From: Betaproteobacteria bacterium | Lineage (GTDB): Bacteria > Pseudomonadota > Gammaproteobacteria > Burkholderiales > Burkholderiaceae_D | Direction of reading: 5' to 3' | Length of the DNA stretch: 64,000 nucleotides | Assembly (NCBI GenBank): GCA_025356395.1 | Contig: JANXTA010000009.1 | Coordinates: 1 to 64,000, forward strand | Shown here: one piece after another, positions 36,652 to 45,050 of the stretch | Numbering within the stretch: the stretch's first letter is position 1 | How the letters are laid out: each line of letters starts with the position of its first letter | Translations under genes and position numbers: made by a program | Notes under the pieces: generated by a model | The model's database searches: none | What the model was told of the DNA's origin: nothing | Seen by the model: the letters and a program-made list of their open reading frames with translations, nothing else

Positions 36652-38895
36652 ATGCCGATGCCCTCGCATCCCGTGACGACGCTGACGCGCGAGTACGCCG
36701 CCGGCGCGGCCAGCGTCCTGGCGGGGCTGGCGTCGGTCCTCACGCTCGGCATCCTGGCCTACGCGGCGCTGGGCTCGCAGGCGGCCACCATCGGCATTCC
36801 CGCCGCGCTGATCGCGACCGTGTTCGGGGGCAGCCTGTTCGCCGTGATCGCGCGCGGACCGATGCCGGCGGGCGGGCCGTCGTCGGCGCCCACGCTGATG
36901 CTCGCCGCGCTGGTCGCGGGGGTCGTCGCCGATCCGGGTTTCGATCGGGGCCGCGCGAACGACGTGGCGGCGCTGCTCGCGCTCACGGCCGGATCGGTCG
37001 TGGGCATGGGCCTGTTGCAGATCGCGATCGCGCTCAGCGGCCTGATGCGGGTGTCCAGGTTCGTGCCGCAGCCGGTGCTCGCCGGCTTCATGAACGGCGT
37101 GGCCGTGGTGTTCGTGTTGTCGCAGGTGCCGGCGCTGTTCGGCTGGACCTCGGGGCTGTGGGCCGCCCGGGGCCTGCATGCGCTCGCGGCTATCGAGCCG
37201 GCGACGCTCGCGATCGGCATGGCGACGGTCGTCGCGGTATGGGCCTGGCCCCGTCTCTCGGCACAGGACTGGATGCCCGGTGTTACGCGTTTCATGCCTC
37301 CGTCGTTCGCTGGACTCTGGCTGGGCTGCGCGCTGTATGCCGCGGTCGCCTGGCTCGCGCCCTCGGCGGCTCTCGGCGGCATGATCGGCGAGGTGCCGCG
37401 GGCCTTGCCGACGATCGACCGTCTCGTGCCCTGGTTCGGCGGCGACGTTTCGGGCTTGCTGCGACGTCACGCGCTAACGGCCGCCACCACCGCCGCGCTG
37501 ATGGCGATGATCGGCACGCTCGACATCGTGCTCAACGGCCTCGCGCTCGATCAGGCCTTGCGGTCGCGGACCGAACCGCGGCACGAACTGTTCGCGCTCG
37601 GCGCCGCCAACATCCTCTCCGGCGTGTTCGGCGGCCTGCCGCTACTGCTGGTCCGCGCACGCGCGCTGGCGACCTGGCGCGCGGGCGGTCGACGGCGTGT
37701 GTCGCTGCTCTTCGCCAACACGCTGTTCGCCGTGCTCGCGCTGGTCGGCACGCCGCTGCTCGCGCTACTTCCCGAGACGGTCCTCGCCGGGATCATGGTG
37801 ATGGTGGGCCTGCTGCTGTTCGACGCGTGGTCGTTGCGGCTCGTCGGCGCCTGGATACGGGGCCGTCGCTCCGCCGAGGCCCGGCACAACCTCGTGCTGG
37901 TTGGCGTCGTGTGCGGGGTGAGCGTGGTATTCGGCTTCGCGCTCGGCGTCGCGGTCGGCGCGGTGCTCGCCGTGGTGGTCTTCATCCGCAGCATGAATCG
38001 ATCGCTGGTACGGGCGCGACGCAGCGCGGTCGAGCAGCCGTCGCGACGGATCTATTCGGAAGCCCACGAGACGGTGTTGCGCGCGCAGCGGCCGTCGATC
38101 GCGATCCTCGAACTCGAAGGGGCGCTGTTCTTCGGCAGTGCCGATCGCCTGACACGCGAGGTGGACGCACTGGCCGGCAAGTGCCTTGCGATCGTGATGG
38201 ATTTTCGTCGCGTGAACCTGATCGACGCGTCGGGTGCAGTGGTTCTCTCGCAGATCCACGACCGCCTGCAGGAGCGGGGCGTCGCGCTGCGGCTCGCCGG
38301 CCTGGTGCCGGGCGATCGTCATGGGCATGCCCTGCGGGAGTTCGCCGGCGAGGCGTTGCCGACGTCCGCGTGGCATCCCGACGTGGATCGCGCGGTCGAA
38401 GCGGCCGAGATCGACGCGCTCGCGCGCGTCGCCTCGCAGAGCGTGGACGAAGCCGTACCGCTGTCCCGATCGGCGCTCGCGATCGGTCTCGATACCGGTC
38501 AATGTGCCTTGCTGGCCGGCTATCTCGAGACCTGCACGTTCCGCGCCGGCGAACGACTCTTCTCGCAGGGCGATCCCGGTGATCGGCTCTACGTGCTGAC
38601 TGTGGGTTCGATCAGCGTGATGGGGCACGTGGCGTCGACGGGATCGCGACGCCGCTTCGTCACCTGCTCACCGGGGATGATGCTGGGGGAAGTCGCGATG
38701 CTCGACGGCCGCGGCCGCAGCGGACAGGCCGTGGCGGACAGCCACAGCGAGACTCGCGTGCTGACCAAAGCGTCGTTGCAGCGCCTCGGCGCGGAGCATC
38801 CGGCGCTGTGCGCGCTGGTCTATCGCAACATCGCGCGGCATCTCGCGGATCGACTGCGCACGGCGTCGATCGTGCACGGTGCAGGCGAGGACTGA
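36652..38895 (+). CDS. SulP-family anion transporter with STAS and cyclic-nucleotide-binding domains
   Basis: This 747-residue three-part protein has an N-terminal SulP permease (about residues 1-440, many membrane helices, GFMNGVAVVFVLSQVPALFGW). A STAS domain follows (about 470-580; AILELEGALFFGSADRLTREVD, VMDFRRVNLIDASGAVVL). A C-terminal cNMP-binding domain (about 610-740) has FRAGERLFSQGDPGDRLYVLTVGSISV and a phosphate-binding-cassette-like GEVAMLDGRGRSGQAVAD. The GE and R-S-x-x-A elements suggest that it could bind a cyclic nucleotide. Sulphate, bicarbonate or dicarboxylate transport are all possible in this family. The fusion suggests gating of anion uptake by a second messenger. Confidence 0.9.
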   Translation: MPMPSHPVTTLTREYAAGAASVLAGLASVLTLGILAYAALGSQAATIGIPAALIATVFGGSLFAVIARGPMPAGGPSSAPTLMLAALVAGVVADPGFDRGRANDVAALLALTAGSVVGMGLLQIAIALSGLMRVSRFVPQPVLAGFMNGVAVVFVLSQVPALFGWTSGLWAARGLHALAAIEPATLAIGMATVVAVWAWPRLSAQDWMPGVTRFMPPSFAGLWLGCALYAAVAWLAPSAALGGMIGEVPRALPTIDRLVPWFGGDVSGLLRRHALTAATTAALMAMIGTLDIVLNGLALDQALRSRTEPRHELFALGAANILSGVFGGLPLLLVRARALATWRAGGRRRVSLLFANTLFAVLALVGTPLLALLPETVLAGIMVMVGLLLFDAWSLRLVGAWIRGRRSAEARHNLVLVGVVCGVSVVFGFALGVAVGAVLAVVVFIRSMNRSLVRARRSAVEQPSRRIYSEAHETVLRAQRPSIAILELEGALFFGSADRLTREVDALAGKCLAIVMDFRRVNLIDASGAVVLSQIHDRLQERGVALRLAGLVPGDRHGHALREFAGEALPTSAWHPDVDRAVEAAEIDALARVASQSVDEAVPLSRSALAIGLDTGQCALLAGYLETCTFRAGERLFSQGDPGDRLYVLTVGSISVMGHVASTGSRRRFVTCSPGMMLGEVAMLDGRGRSGQAVADSHSETRVLTKASLQRLGAEHPALCALVYRNIARHLADRLRTASIVHGAGED

Positions 38896-38903
38896 AGCGA
38901 TCG

Positions 38904-40292
38904 TCACTCCATGCGCTTCTTCGCGTCCTTCAAGGCGGTCTGCAGCATCTCCTCGACGCTCGGGTGATAGAACGGCATGGCCAGCATGCGATCGACGGTG
39001 AGCTTCTGGTCGATGGCCGAGGCGAGCAGGTGCGCAAGATGTTCGCCCTGCACCGACACCAGACTCGCACCGAGCAGCGTGCCATCGCGTCGATCGGCAT
39101 AAACGCGCACCAGGTTGCCCTGGGCTCCGATGATCTTCGAGCGGCCGTTGTGATCGCCGCTGCCGGTGCCGACCACCACGCGATCGCGATGGACATCGTC
39201 GTGCCGCATGCCGATCTGCGCGATGTCCGGGTCCGAGAACACGATCGACATCGGGGTGCGGCGCCGCGGTCGTTTCAGCGCCTGTCCGCGCACCAGCGCG
39301 AGTGCCTGGTGCGCGGCAATGCGGCCCTCGTCGACGGCCTCGTGCTGCAGAGACCGATCGCCGTTCGCATCGCCGGCGACGAAGATCGTCGAGCGGCCGA
39401 GGCGCAGCGTGCGCGGGTCGATCGGCGCGTCGTCGTCCCCGTCCCATTCGACGCCTGCCCGATCCAGGTCGAGCGAGTCCAGGTTCGGTTTGCGACCGAG
39501 CGCGGCGAGGACCCGCTCGACGCGGTGCGTCGAGTTGCCGATCGCGAGTCGGAACTGCGTGCCGTCGCGGGTCACTTCGCCCTCCTGGCCGAGGGACATG
39601 TCGAGCTCGCTGCCGAAGGCCTCGATCGCGCGGCGGGCGATGACGGAGTCGGCGATGCCCGCGGGCCATGGCGCCTGCTCGACGGCCACCACACGCACGC
39701 CGAGTCGCGTCATCGCGAGTCCCAGTTCGATGCCGATGGCGCCGAGCCCGAGCAGGCCGAGCGACTTCGGAAGCCTGGTCAGCGAGAACAGCGAGTCGGT
39801 GGTCAGGATGCCTCGCGCGACGCTGGTGCCGTAGCGCGCGAGGGCCGGCGGCACCACGGGATGCGAGCCGGTCGCGACCACGAAGCCGCCCGCCTCGAGC
39901 CTGACCCCGGCGACCTCGATCGCATTCGGCGCGACGAAGCGGGCGCCGCCCGTCACGAGATTGCGACCGAGGACGGTCCGAGTGGTGTCCGCGGTGCCGC
40001 CCGCGAGATCGTCGCGCAGGCTGCGGACCTCGCGCCACAGGCGATCGCGCACCCTGGCCTGCATCGCCACGTCCCAGTGACCGAGCGTATTCGCTGTCGC
40101 GAAGCGTCGACCGGCGTAGAGCGCCGCCTTCGAAGGCATGCAGCCGACGCGCGCACAGGTCGTGCCGAGCGGCCCGTGGTCGACGAGCAGGGCGCGATGT
40201 CCGGCGTCGCGTACGGCGTGCCATGCGGCCAGGCCGGCGGTGCCTGCACCGATCACGATCACGTCTGCCTTGCGAGTCTTCATGGGGGCCAT
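38904..40292 (-). CDS. Pyridine nucleotide-disulphide oxidoreductase, dihydrolipoamide dehydrogenase-like
   Basis: This 462-residue class I flavoprotein has FAD-binding VIVIGAGTAGLAAW, redox-active Cys46/Cys51 in GTTCARVGCMPSKAAL, NAD-binding GLLGLGAIGIELG, FVAGDANGD, and a C-terminal FYHPSVEEML supplying the His-Glu pair of the partner subunit. No lipoyl-domain or 2-oxoacid dehydrogenase genes are nearby, so it is probably not the housekeeping Lpd. Stand-alone paralogues reduce varied disulphides or quinones. ATGs at 40292 and 40283 are both plausible starts. It is divergent from the SDR gene, with 91 bases shared. Confidence 0.88.
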   Translation of the reverse strand: MAPMKTRKADVIVIGAGTAGLAAWHAVRDAGHRALLVDHGPLGTTCARVGCMPSKAALYAGRRFATANTLGHWDVAMQARVRDRLWREVRSLRDDLAGGTADTTRTVLGRNLVTGGARFVAPNAIEVAGVRLEAGGFVVATGSHPVVPPALARYGTSVARGILTTDSLFSLTRLPKSLGLLGLGAIGIELGLAMTRLGVRVVAVEQAPWPAGIADSVIARRAIEAFGSELDMSLGQEGEVTRDGTQFRLAIGNSTHRVERVLAALGRKPNLDSLDLDRAGVEWDGDDDAPIDPRTLRLGRSTIFVAGDANGDRSLQHEAVDEGRIAAHQALALVRGQALKRPRRRTPMSIVFSDPDIAQIGMRHDDVHRDRVVVGTGSGDHNGRSKIIGAQGNLVRVYADRRDGTLLGASLVSVQGEHLAHLLASAIDQKLTVDRMLAMPFYHPSVEEMLQTALKDAKKRME

Positions 40293-40383
40293 TCGAACGG
40301 GTTGCAGGAAAAGGTCGTTGCGCTTCGTTATGATCCGGCGCCGGGCTGCCCACGACAGTCGGCAATACACGGAGCGTGATCGC

Positions 40384-41139
40384 ATGGAAGTCGTCATCGT
40401 CACCGGCGCGTCGAAAGGTCTCGGCGCCGCCATGGTCGAGCAGTTGCTATCCCCCGATCGTCATGTGATCGGCATCGCACGTTCGCCGAACCAGGCGCTG
40501 GCCGCGTCGGCCACTAGCAAGGGCGCCTGGCTCGACTGGTATCTGCAGGACCTCGCCGATGCGGACGCGAGCGATCGGCTGGCCGCGTCGATCTGCGCCT
40601 CGATGCCGCGTGACGCGACGCGTTATGCCCTGGTCAACAACGCCGCCCTGATCGAGCCGGTGGGTGCGGTGGCGACGCTCGAGTCTGCGGCAATCATGGC
40701 GGCGCTGAACGTCAATCTCGCGGCGCCGATGCTGTTCAGCGCGCGCTTCCTCGCGGCCACCGATGATCGCGCCATCGATCGCCGGATCCTCAACATCTCG
40801 TCCGGCTCGGGTCGCCACCCGATGGATGGCAACGGCGTGTACTCGGCGACGAAGGCGGGCCTCGACATGTTCACGCGCTGCATGAAGGCCGAGCAGCTCG
40901 AACGCCCCGAGGGTCGTCGTGCCCGCGTGGTCTCGCTGGCGCCCGGCGTGATCGACACCGACATGCAGGTCCACGCGCGCAGCCAGGACCCGGTGAAATT
41001 TCCGCAGACCCGCTACTTCGTGCAGATGAAGACCGACGGCGTGCTGGTCTCGCCCGAGGACGCCGCGCGCAAGATCCTCGGCTACCTGTTCCGCGACGAC
41101 TTCGGCGACACCGAGATCGACGACATCCGCAACGCGTGA
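40384..41139 (+). CDS. Short-chain dehydrogenase/reductase (sepiapterin/benzil reductase-like)
   Basis: This 251-residue NAD(P)-dependent oxidoreductase has coenzyme motif TGASKGLG, NNAALIEP, catalytic Ser in LNISSGSG, YSATKAG with the Tyr/Lys pair, and APGVIDTDMQ. The overall pattern, including RARVVSLAPG and PEDAARKIL, resembles the sepiapterin reductase or YueD benzil reductase branch. No pterin genes are nearby. Substrate unknown. Confidence 0.85.
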   Translation: MEVVIVTGASKGLGAAMVEQLLSPDRHVIGIARSPNQALAASATSKGAWLDWYLQDLADADASDRLAASICASMPRDATRYALVNNAALIEPVGAVATLESAAIMAALNVNLAAPMLFSARFLAATDDRAIDRRILNISSGSGRHPMDGNGVYSATKAGLDMFTRCMKAEQLERPEGRRARVVSLAPGVIDTDMQVHARSQDPVKFPQTRYFVQMKTDGVLVSPEDAARKILGYLFRDDFGDTEIDDIRNA

Positions 41140-41175
41140 GCCTGCATGTGAAGCGTGCATTGTCTTGTCCAGCAG

Positions 41176-41205
41176 ACTGTGACACAATCTTGACACTGTG
41201 ACACA
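41176..41205 (+). promoter_or_regulatory. Direct repeats and TTGACA box upstream of the toxin-antitoxin pair
   Basis: ACTGTGACACA occurs twice, at 41176-41186 and 41195-41205, with starts 19 bases apart. A consensus TTGACA (41190-41195) lies between and overlaps the second copy. Antitoxins of this type repress their own promoter by binding repeats at this position, so an operator is likely. I could not place a matching -10 box. Confidence 0.5.
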
Positions 41206-41220
41206 TTGCTGGAGTTCTTC

Positions 41221-41484
41221 ATGCGTGAACTGAGCGTGCGCGAGATGCGGGCCGGTTACGGCGCCATAGCCGAGGCGCTGGCCACCGAGGGCGAGCTGAT
41301 CCTGACGCACCACGGCAAGCCCTTCGCCAAGGTCGTTCCGCTCACGGTCGGTGTCGATGTGCCGGATGCCGCCGCCGAGCAGCGCGAACGCGCGCGGGCA
41401 TGGGCCGCGCGTCAGCGCCGCTTCCTCGCAGGACAACCCGAACTGCCGCCGTTCGACTGGGACGAATTCCGCGCGGATCGATGA
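41221..41484 (+). CDS. Phd/YefM-family antitoxin
   Basis: This 87-residue protein starts at the ATG at 41221, with GGAG (41211-41214) upstream. The N-terminal MRELSVREMRAGYGAIAEALATEGELILTHHGKPFAKVVPL is the Phd/YefM DNA-binding fold that dimerises and represses its own operon. The charged, Trp-containing C-terminus (ERARAWAARQRRF...PFDWDEFRADR) would wrap and block the toxin. The PIN toxin gene follows after 55 bases, an unusually wide gap for such pairs. Confidence 0.85.
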   Translation: MRELSVREMRAGYGAIAEALATEGELILTHHGKPFAKVVPLTVGVDVPDAAAEQRERARAWAARQRRFLAGQPELPPFDWDEFRADR

Positions 41485-41539
41485 AGTCGGCGGTCCGGCC
41501 CAGCCCCTGTTCCCCGCATGGCCTGTTCCCCATCCTGGT

Positions 41540-41977
41540 ATGGATTACGTCGACACCTCCGCTTTGTTGAAGGGTTACCTGGTCGAGGCGGGAAGCCCCG
41601 CGTTCGTGAGCTGGTTCGGCGAGGAGGCCGATCCGTACATCAGCCCGCTGGCGGTGATCGAATTCAAATGTGCGATCCGGCGCCGCGAGCGCGTCGGCCA
41701 GCTGACCCGACGTCGTGCCCGCGTCATCCTCGACCGTCTCGAAGAAAATCTGGTCGACGAGAGTCTCGGGCGGCTCGCATGGCACGATCGCGCCTTCGCA
41801 CTGGGCAACGATCTGATCGATCGTGTCGATCCGATTCCTTTGCGAGCGCTCGACGCCCTGCATCTCGCCATCGCACTCCAGCATCGCTGCACAGGCTTCG
41901 CCACCGCTGATCGCGTCCAGGCTGCAGCGGCCGAGCGCCTGGGCTTCACCGTACAAACCTTCTTCTCCCTCGAATGA
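41540..41977 (+). CDS. PIN-domain (VapC-like) ribonuclease toxin
   Basis: This 145-residue protein has the four acidic PIN residues visible: Asp5 ([11 protein letters not shown]), Glu41 ([10 protein letters not shown]), Asp105 ([12 protein letters not shown]) and Asp124 (FATADRVQ). VapC toxins cut tRNA or rRNA and are held in check by the upstream antitoxin. The stop overlaps the lysS start as ATGA, so ribosomes finishing the toxin are placed at the lysyl-tRNA synthetase start. The family-typical M-x-Y-V-D-T-S start supports 41540. Confidence 0.87.
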   Translation: MDYVDTSALLKGYLVEAGSPAFVSWFGEEADPYISPLAVIEFKCAIRRRERVGQLTRRRARVILDRLEENLVDESLGRLAWHDRAFALGNDLIDRVDPIPLRALDALHLAIALQHRCTGFATADRVQAAAAERLGFTVQTFFSLE

Positions 41978-43488
41978 ACACTCCCCCGACCGAGCGACCC
42001 GACGAGAACCAGAGCATCGCGGAGCGTCGCGGCAAACTGGCCGAGATCCGCGCACGTGGCGTCGCGTTCCCGAACGACTTCGTCCCGACGGACAAGGCTT
42101 CAGCCCTGCACGACGCCCACGACGCGCGCGAGCCCACCGACTTCGACGCCGAGACGGCGGTCGTCTCGATCGCGGGTCGCATGATGCTCAAGCGCGTGAT
42201 GGGCAAGGCCAGCTTCGCGACCGTGAAGGACGGCAGCGGCACGATCCAAATCTACGTGCAGACCGACGCGGTCGGCCCCGAGATTTATGCCGACTTCAAG
42301 CGCTGGGATCTGGGCGACATCGTCGCGGCGACCGGCACGCTGTTCAAGACGCGGACGGGCGAGCTGTCGATCAAGGCCACGTCGATCCGACTGCTCACCA
42401 AGGCGCTGCGACCGCTGCCCGACAAGTTCCATGGGCTCGCCGATCAGGAGGTGAAGTACCGGCAGCGCTACGTCGACCTGATCACCAGCGACGAGACGCG
42501 CCGAACGTTCGTCGCGCGCAGCAGGACGCTGTCGGCGATTCGCGGCTTCATGACCGGCCACGACTTCCTCGAAGTCGAGACGCCGATGCTGCATCCGATC
42601 CCCGGGGGCGCTGCCGCCAAGCCGTTCGAGACGCATCACAACGCGCTCGACATGAAGATGTTCCTGCGCATCGCGCCCGAGCTGTATCTCAAGCGGCTGA
42701 TCGTGGGCGGCTTCGATCGCGTGTTCGAGATCAACCGCAGCTTTCGCAACGAGGGGGTCAGTCCGCGCCACAACCCCGAGTTCACGATGATCGAGTTCTA
42801 TGCGGCGTACGCCGACTACCAGTGGCTGATGGGCTTCACCGAGTCACTGATCCGCGAAGCCGCGATCGCCGTCACCGGCAGCGCGACGCTGAACTACCAG
42901 GGCCGGCCGCTCGACCTGTCGCAGCCGTTCGAGCGCCTGACCATCACCGGCGCGATCCGCAAGTACTTCCCCGACTATCGCGACGAGGACCTCGCGGACA
43001 TCGCCTACCTGCGTACCGAGCTGAAGAAGAAGGGCGCCGCGATCGACCACGCGCCGCTGAAGAACGCCGGGCTCGGCGCGTTGCAGCTCGCACTCTTCGA
43101 GGATACCGCCGAGAGCCTGCTATGGAAGCCGACCTACATCGTCGACTACCCGATCGAGGTCTCGCCGCTCGCCCGCGAGTCCGACACGCGGCCGGGCATC
43201 ACCGAGCGCTTCGAGCTCTTCATGACCGGGCGCGAAGTCGCCAACGGCTTCTCCGAGCTCAACGACGCCGAGGACCAGGCCGCACGGTTTCGCAGCCAGG
43301 TCGCGGCCAAGGAAGCGGGCGACGAGGAGGCGATGTACTACGACGCCGACTACATCCGCGCGCTCGAGTACGGCATGCCACCGACCGGCGGCTGCGGCAT
43401 CGGCATCGATCGACTGGTGATGCTGCTGACCGACTCACCGAACATCCGCGACGTGATCCTTTTTCCGCACATGCGCAAGGAAGACTGA
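41974..43488 (+). CDS. lysS: Lysyl-tRNA synthetase, class II
   Basis: This 504-residue essential enzyme charges tRNA-Lys. An N-terminal OB-fold anticodon-binding domain (about residues 60-165, [27 protein letters not shown]) precedes the class II catalytic core. Motif 2 is seen in [27 protein letters not shown] and motif 3 in [25 protein letters not shown]. The ATG at 41974 overlaps the upstream toxin stop by four bases. In related genomes lysS follows prfB; here accessory genes lie between. Confidence 0.97.
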   Translation: MNTPPTERPDENQSIAERRGKLAEIRARGVAFPNDFVPTDKASALHDAHDAREPTDFDAETAVVSIAGRMMLKRVMGKASFATVKDGSGTIQIYVQTDAVGPEIYADFKRWDLGDIVAATGTLFKTRTGELSIKATSIRLLTKALRPLPDKFHGLADQEVKYRQRYVDLITSDETRRTFVARSRTLSAIRGFMTGHDFLEVETPMLHPIPGGAAAKPFETHHNALDMKMFLRIAPELYLKRLIVGGFDRVFEINRSFRNEGVSPRHNPEFTMIEFYAAYADYQWLMGFTESLIREAAIAVTGSATLNYQGRPLDLSQPFERLTITGAIRKYFPDYRDEDLADIAYLRTELKKKGAAIDHAPLKNAGLGALQLALFEDTAESLLWKPTYIVDYPIEVSPLARESDTRPGITERFELFMTGREVANGFSELNDAEDQAARFRSQVAAKEAGDEEAMYYDADYIRALEYGMPPTGGCGIGIDRLVMLLTDSPNIRDVILFPHMRKED

Positions 43489-43539
43489 TCGCGTTCGCAT
43501 GCATCGCTTTCGTCGTCGTTCATAAAAAAGGGAGACATC

Positions 43540-43953
43540 ATGAAAGCCTCTTCAGTACTTCTGGCCGCAAGCGGTGCGGTGCTGTTCGCGCTCGGCTTCG
43601 GGACCAGCCTGGTCGCGCAGACGCTGAGCGATTCACCGCAGCGGGTCGAGCAGAAACGCGCCGATCTCAGCGGCACCCCGAACATGGAAGTGATCGAGTC
43701 GATTGCCGAATACAAGAAGGGCGAGCGAGTCGATCTGCACCTGCATCACGGGCTCGAGGCGGCTTACGTCGTGCAGGGCTCGATGATCCAGCCCGATGGC
43801 AAGGACCCCGTACTGCAGCCGACCGGGACCGTGCTGCTCAATCTTCGTGATGCGAAGCACGGTGGCTACAAGATCGTCGGCGACACGCCGCTGAAGCTGT
43901 TCACCGTGCACATCGTCGACAAGGGCGCTCCGCTCTACGACTACCAGAAGTGA
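43540..43953 (+). CDS. Exported cupin-domain protein
   Basis: This 137-residue protein has a signal sequence (LLAASGAVLFALGFGTSLVAQ). A single cupin follows: KKGERVDLHLHHGLEAAYVVQGSMI supplies the metal-binding His residues and Glu of cupin motif 1, and GTVLLNLRDAKHGGYKIVG the motif 2 region. GGGAGA precedes the ATG. A stable hairpin follows at 43960. It is likely a periplasmic small-molecule or metal-binding cupin; the reaction is unknown. Confidence 0.8.
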   Translation: MKASSVLLAASGAVLFALGFGTSLVAQTLSDSPQRVEQKRADLSGTPNMEVIESIAEYKKGERVDLHLHHGLEAAYVVQGSMIQPDGKDPVLQPTGTVLLNLRDAKHGGYKIVGDTPLKLFTVHIVDKGAPLYDYQK

Positions 43954-43959
43954 GTGGGG

Positions 43960-43988
43960 ATGCGCGCGTCGCGCGATGACGCGCGCAT
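43960..43988 (+). terminator. Long perfect hairpin between the cupin and FAD oxidoreductase genes
   Basis: ATGCGCGCGTC and GACGCGCGCAT form an 11-bp perfect stem around a 7-base loop, starting 6 bases after the cupin stop. There is no T tract, so it may protect the 3' end or cause pausing rather than intrinsic termination. Confidence 0.45.
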
Positions 43989-44009
43989 TCGATCCACGCC
44001 GGGCACGAG

Positions 44010-45011
44010 ATGAGCGATGCCGACCTGCTGATCGTCGGTGGCGGCGTCGCCGGTCTCTCCGCCGCTTGGCACGCGAAGCGGGCCGGTCGCCACGTCACGC
44101 TCGTCGATGAAGGCATTCATCGGGCCAGCGATCTGCCGATCGCGCTGATCAATCCGCTGCGCGGCCACACGGGTCGGCTCGTCACGAACGGCATCGAGGG
44201 CATGCACGCGACGTTCGCGCTGATCGATACCCTGCGCGATGCCGGCCATGCGATCGAAAGCGGTCGCGGTCTCCATCGCCCGTTGATCGACGTCGCACCC
44301 GCAGCACGGCACGAGGCGTTCTGGCGGGCGAAGCTCGACGGCACGCTCGCCTTCGACTGGCATGTCCGTGCGCCGGAAGCGCTGGGTCTCGTCGAACCGG
44401 TGCCGTGCCTGCACCTGCACGATGCCGGATGGGTCGCGCCGCTCAGCCTGCTCGATGCGTTGAAGATCGCCAGCGACGCCACTCTCATCGTCGATCGCGC
44501 GACGGACATCGCGCGTGCGGGCCAGCATCATGTCGTCGGGCTCGCGAGCGGATCGACGCTCACCGCCCGATCGATCCTGTGGTGCGGAGGCGCATGGGGT
44601 GCGGCGCTGCTCGATCGGCATGCGACAACGGCGTCGGGCGATGCGCTCTACAAACCCGGCAGCCTGCTCGTCGTCGACACGCTCCTGACGGCGATGCCGC
44701 TGTCGTTCGGCCTGTACGCCGCACCTTTCGGCGCGGACCGCACGTTGATCGGACCCACGCGCGAAGGATCCAGCGCCACGTTCGCCGCCGATCCCGCATC
44801 GCCCGAGGTCGTCGCCCATCTGGCCGATCGCATCGCACGGGTCTTCGGAACGACGATGACGGCCCACGAGGTGTGGCGAGGCGTGCGCCTCGCGCGACTG
44901 TCGTCTTCCGCCACGGTCGCGCTCGATGGCATCCCGACCCTGACGGCACTGGGCTCGCGCGGCTTCCTGATGGCACCGTGGCTCGCGGTCGCCTGGGCGC
45001 GCTCGCTATGA
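44010..45011 (+). CDS. FAD-dependent oxidoreductase (DAO family)
   Basis: This 333-residue flavoprotein has the FAD-binding LLIVGGGVAGLSAAWHAKRAG at the N-terminus. A DAO-like substrate domain includes RSILWCGGAWGAALL, and EVWRGVRLARLSSSATVALDGIPTL and GFLMAPWLAVAWARSL close the second nucleotide-contacting lobe. It is shorter than typical D-amino-acid or glycerol-3-phosphate dehydrogenases and resembles small stand-alone members of unknown substrate. Its start lies 22 bases after the hairpin, and the next gene begins 39 bases downstream. Confidence 0.8.
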   Translation: MSDADLLIVGGGVAGLSAAWHAKRAGRHVTLVDEGIHRASDLPIALINPLRGHTGRLVTNGIEGMHATFALIDTLRDAGHAIESGRGLHRPLIDVAPAARHEAFWRAKLDGTLAFDWHVRAPEALGLVEPVPCLHLHDAGWVAPLSLLDALKIASDATLIVDRATDIARAGQHHVVGLASGSTLTARSILWCGGAWGAALLDRHATTASGDALYKPGSLLVVDTLLTAMPLSFGLYAAPFGADRTLIGPTREGSSATFAADPASPEVVAHLADRIARVFGTTMTAHEVWRGVRLARLSSSATVALDGIPTLTALGSRGFLMAPWLAVAWARSL

Positions 45012-45050
45012 TGCGCGGGCCCTGAAACATCCGACCCGAGAAAGTCACGC

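Noticed and set aside
41140-41984. Genomic island signatures (att sites, integrase) around the toxin-antitoxin pair
   Set aside because: No tRNA, integrase or long flanking direct repeat is present; the 11-base repeats upstream fit an operator better than an attachment site.
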